From Fluctibacter corallii (GTDB taxonomy: Bacteria; Pseudomonadota; Gammaproteobacteria; Enterobacterales; Alteromonadaceae): a stretch of 64,000 nucleotides of DNA. The stretch is from positions 181,984-245,983 of the forward strand of contig NZ_JAOWKX010000008.1 in assembly GCF_025751585.1 (NCBI RefSeq). The letters run 5' to 3'. Below, piece after piece: positions 57,773 to 64,000 of the stretch (position 1 is its first letter; every line of letters begins with the position of its first letter). The notes beneath the pieces were generated by a model. The model saw nothing but the letters and a program-made list of their open reading frames with translations. It did not search any database and was not told the DNA's origin. Both the position numbers and the translations under genes were made by a program.

Positions 57773-59341
57773 CTAGCGCTTAGCTTGATATCCTTTTAGG
57801 TGACTTGGCCTCATCCCCACTGCAAACAACGCAATAAAGAATGTTGTTGCACCAATACCAATCAAACCGGACAACCATAATATTTTTTCAGGTAAAGAAA
57901 AAAGATACCAATCCGACATGGGTGGCTTAAAAAGTAGGATTATGGCGACCATCGACAACGTTCCAAAAGCAATTCGGCTAATAGCAAATACACTCTCTCT
58001 CGTTACAGAGTAAATCCCCAATTGATGAAGTTTTGTATATAGCAGGATCGCATTCATTGTGGCCGACAACGCCGTGGCAATGGCCAGTCCTACGTAACCA
58101 AAAGGAATCGCAAGTAGCAGATTGAACGCCATATTTGCAGCCATACACCAAATCCCAAACTTTACGGGAGTCTTCATGTCTTGGCGCGAGAAAAAGCCGG
58201 GGGCCAGCACTTTTATCAACATAAAACTTAAAAGCCCGGATGCATAGGCGATCAAACTATATGAAGAGAGCGTTGCATCTTGGACTGTAAAGGCGCCATG
58301 ACTAAAAATAGTAAGTAGCATAGGTTCAGCAAGTACCATCAAACCAGCAGCTGCAGGAATACCTAACAAACACACCATTTTAACTGCCCAGTCAATATTT
58401 CCGGCAAATGCATGGCTGTCTTTGCTCACGTGGTTTGCTGATAATGTTGGAAGAATCACCGTTGCAATAGCGATACCGAAGAGCCCTAATGGGAATTCTA
58501 ATAGGCGATCAGAATAATAGAGCCAACTGATAGACCCCGTTACAAGAAAGCTTGCAATAAATGTGTCGAACAACAAATTTAATTGACCAACGGATACGCC
58601 AAATAACGCAGGCACCATAAGTTTTCTAACTTTCGTCACTTTTTCATCTCGCCATGCCCAAGTTGGTTTCACCAACACACCTGCCCGGTATAAAAATGGT
58701 ACCTGGAACAACAGCTGCACAAGCCCCCCAATAAAAACGCCCCATGCCAAAGCAAAAGCGGGTTGCTGAAAATGCGGAGAGAGATAAATGGCACATGAAA
58801 TAATTGAGATATTCAACAAAACCGGAGTAAACGCAGCAACGGCAAAACGGTTTAATGTATTTAGGATGGCACCCGATAACCCTGTTAATGAAATGAAAAA
58901 TAGATAGGGAAACGTAATTTTTAACATGAGAGAGGCAAGCTCAAATTTCGCTCCCTCGGGATCACTATCTAAATATGACAAAAACCAACCAGTGCCAAAT
59001 ATTGCGGCAATAACTGGCGAAAAAATTACGCCGAAGAGCGTCACTAGGGTAACAATTACGCCAAGCGTGCCAGCAGTGCGAGCGATAAACATTCGCAAGT
59101 CGCTCAATTCCCCTTCAGCCTTAACCTCAGCTAATACAGGAATAAAAGCTTGAGCAAAAGCCCCTTCGGCGAATAGCCTGCGTAAAAAGTTGGGAATTTT
59201 ATTAGCGAAGAAAAATACATCAGCAGCGGCTCCGGCTCCCATGATATTAGCTACAACCACATCTCGTACTAACCCTAAAATGCGCGAGATGAATGTCATC
59301 GCACTAACGATAACCCCAGACTTAAGCAATTTACTGGACAA
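57773..59341 (-). CDS. murJ: Lipid II flippase MurJ
   Basis: 522 residues with about 14 helices. N-terminal SAMTFISRILGLVRDVVVAN, RRLFAEGAFAQAFIPVL, and VSKDSHAFAG region. It exports lipid II across the membrane. Position next to ribF and divergent rpsT is canonical. Confidence 0.97.
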   Translation of the reverse strand: MSSKLLKSGVIVSAMTFISRILGLVRDVVVANIMGAGAAADVFFFANKIPNFLRRLFAEGAFAQAFIPVLAEVKAEGELSDLRMFIARTAGTLGVIVTLVTLFGVIFSPVIAAIFGTGWFLSYLDSDPEGAKFELASLMLKITFPYLFFISLTGLSGAILNTLNRFAVAAFTPVLLNISIISCAIYLSPHFQQPAFALAWGVFIGGLVQLLFQVPFLYRAGVLVKPTWAWRDEKVTKVRKLMVPALFGVSVGQLNLLFDTFIASFLVTGSISWLYYSDRLLEFPLGLFGIAIATVILPTLSANHVSKDSHAFAGNIDWAVKMVCLLGIPAAAGLMVLAEPMLLTIFSHGAFTVQDATLSSYSLIAYASGLLSFMLIKVLAPGFFSRQDMKTPVKFGIWCMAANMAFNLLLAIPFGYVGLAIATALSATMNAILLYTKLHQLGIYSVTRESVFAISRIAFGTLSMVAIILLFKPPMSDWYLFSLPEKILWLSGLIGIGATTFFIALFAVGMRPSHLKGYQAKR

Positions 59342-59471
59342 ACCCTATCCTATCTCAAAGAAAAAACGTCAGTATTATGCGTGAAACTATCGGGAAGCGT
59401 CCAGAAATGGCTACGCCTTTCATAGTAAAAACTTCATTGGTTCTCCATTATTCATCGAAAAAATTTAAACA

Positions 59472-59903
59472 CTATTCTTTTTCGTTCAATAATTGTGCCG
59501 CCAGCTTAACAAAATCGCTGGATGTAACCATTCCTAACAATCTATTTTCTTCATCAACCACAGGTAGACACCCATGTTTGTTATCAACAAAAAAGGTTAC
59601 GACGTCCTTAAGCAAATCATTTTCTTTAACCGTTGTGTAGTCGTGCGTTGCGACTTCCATGATACTCGTCTGCGCTTCATGCTGTGACAATGTCTTACCG
59701 CCATATAGCGCTAATGCACTCATTACCTTGGCAATCATTGCCTTTTGCGTAACCACTGCCACCAACTTACCAGTAAGCTGATCAACCACTGGTAAGTGGC
59801 GAATACCTTTATCTCTCGTAATTTGGTGCGCATCTTCTAATGTTGCGCCCTGATTTAACTTAACTAGCTTTGTCGTCATAATATCTTTTACGAGCAATGA
59901 CAT
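59472..59903 (-). CDS. Tandem CBS-domain protein
   Basis: 143 residues, almost entirely two CBS domains: MTTKLVKLNQGATLEDAHQ with GIRHLPVVD, and MEVATHDYTTVKENDLLKDV with GCLPVVDEENRLLGMVTSSDF. Such pairs bind adenine nucleotides. Partner unknown. Between rpsT and murJ. Confidence 0.9.
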   Translation of the reverse strand: MSLLVKDIMTTKLVKLNQGATLEDAHQITRDKGIRHLPVVDQLTGKLVAVVTQKAMIAKVMSALALYGGKTLSQHEAQTSIMEVATHDYTTVKENDLLKDVVTFFVDNKHGCLPVVDEENRLLGMVTSSDFVKLAAQLLNEKE

Positions 59904-60017
59904 AGATTCCTATCTCCCTAGCGATTAATAATGCACCTCTCAAATTAGCAAAGGCAAAATCGAAAGCAAAGACTTTATTTTAAAGGGCAAATATGCACAA
60001 TAATCAGACAAAATTGT

Positions 60018-60046
60018 TTGACAAATTGCCCCAGTGAAGGCACAAT
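60018..60046 (+). promoter_or_regulatory. rpsT promoter
   Basis: TTGACA (60018-60023), 17-base spacer, CACAAT (60041-60046). Confidence 0.65.
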
Positions 60047-60088
60047 CCGCACCCTTAATTTTGACTAGATCTTTTTCAGGAGTTTCCC

Positions 60089-60349
60089 TTGGCTAACATT
60101 AAGTCTGCTAAGAAACGTGCAATCCAGGCCGAGAAGCGTCGTCAGCACAACGCTAGCCGCCGTTCAATGATGCGTACATACCTTAAGAAAACTGTAGCTG
60201 CTATTGCTGCAGGTGACAAAGAAGCTGCAACTACTGCTTTTGCTGCTGCTACGCCAATCCTTGACCGTATGGCAAGCCGTGGTCTTATCCACAAAAACAA
60301 AGCTGCACGCCACAAGAGCCGTCTAGCTGCGCAAATCAAAGCGCTATAA
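60089..60349 (+). CDS. rpsT: Ribosomal protein bS20
   Basis: 86 residues from TTG 60089, preceded by CAGGAGT. E. coli rpsT also starts with UUG, where it takes part in autoregulation. Sequence [20 protein letters not shown] is diagnostic. Terminator at 60375. Confidence 0.98.
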   Translation: MANIKSAKKRAIQAEKRRQHNASRRSMMRTYLKKTVAAIAAGDKEAATTAFAAATPILDRMASRGLIHKNKAARHKSRLAAQIKAL

Positions 60350-60374
60350 TTTGCACGAAATGCAATAAAGAAAG

Positions 60375-60397
60375 AGCGCCTTATGGCGCTTTTTTTG
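60375..60397 (+). terminator. rpsT terminator
   Basis: AGCGCC-TTAT-GGCGCT followed by TTTTTT. Confidence 0.92.
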
Positions 60398-60537
60398 TAA
60401 GAGCTGACTACAGCCCCGCTTCCCCTAAATATTGAATTCGATACTTCTTTTACGAATCCTATTATTTACGTCAGTGTTTAATCAAAAAATTCGACCGACT
60501 ACCTTAGATACCTATCCTTTGTTTGGCTTTTTCCAAC

Positions 60538-60725
60538 GTGGACACCCACCTAAATTAGCTTTAGTTAAAAAGTATCTTAGACACCCACTATCCCAATTAG
60601 CCCCTGTCCGCTTCCCCCGCTCAGATACTGGGCGATCTTATAGTGTGGCACAGGCTACTAGCCTGCAATATCAAAATTTTGGAGTAATTTTTCATAAACT
60701 TTTGAAGAGATAATGATGGGTGTCC
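60538..60725. repeat. REP-like cluster between rpsT and the LpxH-like gene
   Basis: GTGGACACCCAC at 60538-60549 followed by CTAAATTAG, GACACCCAC at 60580-60588, and ATGGGTGTCC at 60716-60725 in inverse orientation. The first, reversed, matches the 49705-49723 element at 17 of 18 positions. The rest of the 60398-60875 spacer holds no gene. Confidence 0.68.
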
Positions 60726-60875
60726 AAAAAGAGAAGAGTACCTAGCAAAATGCATCCATAATGCTTGTGACATTGTCATTAATTGTCCATAAATCATTCA
60801 CTGAGTCTTAAAACAACGTTAATCAATATGTCACTCTGCCTTCTCAAACTAAAGCTACCGGATTAGGAGAGTATC

Positions 60876-61676
60876 ATGCACAAATACTATAAAACGGTAT
60901 GGATTTCCGACATTCACTTAGGTAGTAAAGACTGTAAAGCAGACTATTTACTTACCTTTCTCAACCAAACGACAATCGGAACACTCTATCTTGTTGGTGA
61001 TATTGTTGATATGTGGGCAATGAGCAAACAATTTAGATGGCCCGAATCACATAACCAAGTGTTACATAAGATACTAAGTCTGTCTGAGAGTGGCTGCAAG
61101 GTGATCTATCTACCAGGAAACCATGACGCTCCATTTCAACAATATGATGGAATGGCATTCGGTCATATTGACGTAAAAAGAGAAGACATCCACACGACAA
61201 TTGACGGACGCAAATTATTGGTTCTTCATGGAGATCAATTTGATGAGGAAGTCTGCTTTGGAAAATTTCATGCTTGGATCGGAGATAAAGGGTATGATCT
61301 ACTCCTATTTGTAAATAGGTGGTACAACCGCTTTCGAACATGGAAGGGACTACCTTATCGGTCTTTGGCGGGATACCTTAAGAAACATATCAAAGGCGCA
61401 AACAAAGCTATCTCTCGTTACAGAGCAGCCTGTTGTAACCGCGCAAAAAAACTTCAACTTGACGGCGTTGTATGTGGACACATCCATTTCCCTGAAATTT
61501 CTAATGAAAATGGAATTGCGTACCACAATGATGGTGACTGGATAGAGAGTTGCTCTGCATTGGTTGAAAATGAAAAAGGAAACATAGACTTAGTCTACTT
61601 CGCTCATTCATCTGGGGACTGTATTAAATCTAAACAAATACAACTCGAAAAAATACCAAATAAAAAAGCAGCTTGA
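60876..61676 (+). CDS. LpxH-like metallophosphatase
   Basis: 266 residues of the calcineurin-like fold: WISDIHLGSKD (D-x-H), VGDIVDMW (G-D), LPGNHDAPF (G-N-H-D), LVLHGDQFDEE, and VVCGHIHFPEI. This is the pattern of UDP-2,3-diacylglucosamine diphosphatase-like enzymes. A second housekeeping lpxH is expected elsewhere; this one adjoins a lipid acyltransferase gene, so it may act in membrane-lipid metabolism. Confidence 0.82.
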   Translation: MHKYYKTVWISDIHLGSKDCKADYLLTFLNQTTIGTLYLVGDIVDMWAMSKQFRWPESHNQVLHKILSLSESGCKVIYLPGNHDAPFQQYDGMAFGHIDVKREDIHTTIDGRKLLVLHGDQFDEEVCFGKFHAWIGDKGYDLLLFVNRWYNRFRTWKGLPYRSLAGYLKKHIKGANKAISRYRAACCNRAKKLQLDGVVCGHIHFPEISNENGIAYHNDGDWIESCSALVENEKGNIDLVYFAHSSGDCIKSKQIQLEKIPNKKAA

Positions 61677-61802
61677 TGTTTCTTAATCAGAGATTACGCA
61701 AATAAAAATCGCGATGTCATAAAAACGACATCAAATATGCACCAATTCGTCACAACAGAAAATTATACTTAGGGTGGGTTTAAACATAATAGAACTACAC
61801 CT

Positions 61803-63530
61803 ATGTTTACTGTAGATGAAGTACTCACAAAGCATTATCCGCACATTCAAAAAAAGCCTTGGTTATTCAAGTCCATCAGTTTTGTTCTACGCCATTTACT
61901 TCATGAGCAAGAAATCCAAGAATTTGGCGACACCTACCCCAATGTGCAAGGTCTCGATTTTGTTGAGCAGGTACTAGAATATTTTAAAATTAGCTATTCA
62001 GCTCGTGATATTGAAAAAGAGAGAATTCCAAGTCAAGGCTCCGTTGTAATCATTGCAAATCACCCAATTGGTTCACTTGATGCGCTAGCGCTAATCAAGC
62101 TCATTAGCGAAGTGAGGAGAGACATAAAAGTCGTAGCCAATCATATGCTAATGACTATATCGCCTCTACATGAAATGTTATTGCCAGTAAATAATATGCA
62201 AGGTGGTACGCCCAAGGATCATTTAACAGCCATACAGAACCATTTGAAGGACAACGGTGCACTCCTTATATTTCCCTCTGGGGAGGTGTCACGACTACGC
62301 CCACAAGGAGTAAGGGATACTAAATGGCGAAGCGGATTTCTTCGTATCGCAAAGCAAGCCAAAGCGCCTATTCTGCCAGTTTACATAGATGCAAAAAACT
62401 CGCCTATTTTTTATGGCATTTCGATGCTTCATAAACCCTTAGCTACGATGCTTCTGGTAACAGAAATGTTTAAACAGAAACAGAAACACCTTCCAATGCG
62501 AATAGGCGAACTCATTCCCTATGAGTCTTTTCACCGCCCCAAAGTAACACATGGGCAAATTATAAATTTATTTAAGCGACACTTATACAGAATAGGTGCA
62601 GGTAAAAAAGGCGTGTTTCAAACACAATCAGCTGTAGCTTTGCCAGAGGATCGTGCAGTTTTGTGTCAAGCTATCAAGAGAGAATGTGAAAAACTTGGTG
62701 AAACCGCTGACGGAAAAATCATATATCTATATCGCCATACCCGCAGCTCTCCCATAATGCGTGAGCTAGGCAGGCTCCGAGAAATCGCATTTAGAGCAGT
62801 CGGAGAGGGAAGCAATAGCCGTAGAGATATTGATAAATATGACAGCGATTATTTTCATTTACTTCTGTGGGATCGGGATGATCTAGAAATTGCTGGTGCT
62901 TATCGACTAGGTGATGCAAAGGCCTTAATTGAATCTAAAGGCTTAGAGGGGCTCTATTCGAACAGTTTGTTTCAATACGGCGACAAAATGGATGTCTACT
63001 TTGAGAATGGCCTGGAACTCGGCCGCAGCTTTGTACAACCAAAGTACTGGGGAAAACGTAGTTTGGATTATTTGTGGTTCGGTATTGGTGCATTTCTATC
63101 CCATAACCCACAATATCGATTTTTGTTCGGGCCAGTTAGCTTGAGTGATGCATATCCCAAAGCAGCTAAAGATCTACTTATACAGTTTTATCAAATATAT
63201 TTTGGCGGAGAATCTGACATCGCTAGTCCTAGGACACCCTACCATCTTCCCCCAGAATTACACCTCATGTTTGAAGGCAAAAACTACAAAGAAGACTTCG
63301 CCAATTTAAAACATCTACTAGCTAACATGGGAGTAGCTGTCCCAACACTCTATAAGCAGTACTCAGAAATCTGTGAACCAGAGGGCGTAAAATTTCTAAG
63401 TTTTAACATTGATCCTGATTTTAACAACTGCATTGATGGTCTCGTGGTAGTAGACACCCACCTTTTGAAACCAAAGAAAAAAGAACGTTACTTACCTAAC
63501 TCAACCATCAATAAAGCACGGTCAACGTAA
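61803..63530 (+). CDS. olsF: OlsF-like bifunctional acyltransferase (ornithine lipid synthesis)
   Basis: 575 residues. Residues about 70-270 form a PlsC-like acyltransferase: VVIIANHPIGSLDALALI (His/Asp motif), FPSGEVSRL, APILPVYI. Residues about 310-500 are OlsB-like GNAT: LREIAFRAVGEGSNSRRDIDKYD, GLELGRSFVQPKYWGKRSLDYLW, FGPVSLSDAYP. OlsF of Serratia joins both reactions (N-acylation of ornithine then O-acylation) in one polypeptide. The same order of domains is seen here. It lies 126 bases after the LpxH-like gene, which may be functionally linked. Confidence 0.82.
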   Translation: MFTVDEVLTKHYPHIQKKPWLFKSISFVLRHLLHEQEIQEFGDTYPNVQGLDFVEQVLEYFKISYSARDIEKERIPSQGSVVIIANHPIGSLDALALIKLISEVRRDIKVVANHMLMTISPLHEMLLPVNNMQGGTPKDHLTAIQNHLKDNGALLIFPSGEVSRLRPQGVRDTKWRSGFLRIAKQAKAPILPVYIDAKNSPIFYGISMLHKPLATMLLVTEMFKQKQKHLPMRIGELIPYESFHRPKVTHGQIINLFKRHLYRIGAGKKGVFQTQSAVALPEDRAVLCQAIKRECEKLGETADGKIIYLYRHTRSSPIMRELGRLREIAFRAVGEGSNSRRDIDKYDSDYFHLLLWDRDDLEIAGAYRLGDAKALIESKGLEGLYSNSLFQYGDKMDVYFENGLELGRSFVQPKYWGKRSLDYLWFGIGAFLSHNPQYRFLFGPVSLSDAYPKAAKDLLIQFYQIYFGGESDIASPRTPYHLPPELHLMFEGKNYKEDFANLKHLLANMGVAVPTLYKQYSEICEPEGVKFLSFNIDPDFNNCIDGLVVVDTHLLKPKKKERYLPNSTINKARST

Positions 63531-63581
63531 TTGGCTATGGCTCGCATGCCGCTGTTTTCTGAGTCGTTTTAAGAATCATTT

Positions 63582-64000
63582 TCAAAGTATCTCGACGCGC
63601 CCCCTAAACATCGCTTCGAAATTTGAAGATAACTGACTCCACAAAGTCCGCGACAAATTCATTTTTGTTAATAGTGGAGTTTGAGTCTTCAAAAAGTCAA
63701 CCTCATGATTGAGGAAATCGCCTCTTTTAAAACCAGTTAACGCCAGCACATGAAGATAGTCCTGTAAGCAAACCACAGAATTTTGATGCTTGGTGAAAAA
63801 TATATCTCTTAAATCCACTATAATCTGAGAGCTTTGTGATCGATTTGCTGAGTGTAATCGCCTTTTAATGCTCGTGTAGTCGGAGTTTTCAAGGGTACTT
63901 GCTATTCCAGCTCGAATGGGATTTAAATCTACATAGGCCATGCAAGCCAGTACAGCCCGCTCATTCAATAACGCTTGAGACTTAAATCTGCCCTCCCAAA
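63582..64000 (-). CDS. REP-associated tyrosine transposase (RAYT), C-terminal part
   Basis: The frame runs past the right edge: [20 protein letters not shown] then [13 protein letters not shown], followed by about 95 residues to the stop. The motif YxDLNPxRAG is characteristic of RAYT (TnpA-REP) proteins of the IS200/IS605 superfamily; the HUH histidines would lie outside the window. Converges on olsF. RAYTs are single-copy and linked to REP sequences; a candidate REP family is present nearby. Confidence 0.85.
   Translation of the reverse strand, partial: WEGRFKSQALLNERAVLACMAYVDLNPIRAGIASTLENSDYTSIKRRLHSANRSQSSQIIVDLRDIFFTKHQNSVVCLQDYLHVLALTGFKRGDFLNHEVDFLKTQTPLLTKMNLSRTLWSQLSSNFEAMFRGRVEIL

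Noticed and set aside
63453..63461. REP-like GACACCCAC at the end of olsF
   Set aside because: It is inside coding sequence (VVVDTHLL), so I do not annotate it as a REP element, though it is counted among motif occurrences.

Overview
This is a chromosomal window from a marine gammaproteobacterium, most likely of the Alteromonadaceae (Alteromonas/Paraglaciecola type). The order murJ-ribF-ileS-lspA-fkpB-ispH beside a divergent rpsT, the isc operon next to cysE-trmJ/suhB, tgt-yajC-secD-secF, holD-rimI-prfC, a TPP-controlled TonB receptor and a PrsK/PrsR regulatory pair all fit that group. This is inferred from gene content; no database search was run.

Layout. 1-4.6 kb: the 5' two thirds of prfC (minus), then a 2.4 kb islet (XRE regulator, six-helix membrane protein, 62-residue exported peptide, second small HTH protein) splitting prfC from rimI-holD, and tRNA-Trp. 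4.7-8.8 kb: a four-gene thiamine-salvage operon (TonB receptor, YkoF-like binding protein, PnuT-like permease, kinase) behind a clear TPP riboswitch. 9.1-14.9 kb: a YqhD-like alcohol dehydrogenase, two alpha/beta-hydrolase-fold secreted proteins and the PomAB flagellar stator. 13.4-18.0 kb: an accessory region with four copies of a ~110-bp repeat, a three-cassette integron-like array without an integrase (a CALIN) carrying a yefM-yoeB pair whose toxin has a nonsense codon, and a truncated locus with two operator-like palindromes. 18.1-26.2 kb: isc operon with tandem IscR sites, cysE, trmJ, suhB. 26.2-30.3 kb: a very large FG-GAP/beta-helix secreted protein. 30.5-34.9 kb: secF, secD, yajC, tgt.

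35-46 kb is regulatory: a KAS III-type enzyme, PrsK/PrsR, thymidine kinase, a GGDEF-EAL protein, a membrane LytTR regulator, an acyltransferase, and a double-glycine-leader bacteriocin-like peptide followed by a small membrane protein that may give immunity. 46-51.6 kb: a peroxiredoxin-glutaredoxin fusion, a hydrolase-GST pair, a nested repeat cluster, and a cysteine synthase divergent from a DecR-like regulator. 51.8-60.4 kb: ispH-fkpB-lspA-ileS-ribF-murJ, a CBS protein and rpsT. 60.4-64 kb: an LpxH-like phosphatase, an OlsF-like bifunctional acyltransferase, and a RAYT (REP-associated tyrosine transposase) that runs off the window. A GTGGGTGTC motif resembling its likely REP substrate occurs in clusters at 49.6-50.0 and 60.5-60.7 kb.

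The most interesting items are the double-glycine peptide locus (44.4-46.3 kb), the XRE/membrane/exported-peptide islet (1.5-2.8 kb), the integrase-less cassette array with a dead toxin, the RAYT with its candidate REP family, and the 110-bp repeats.
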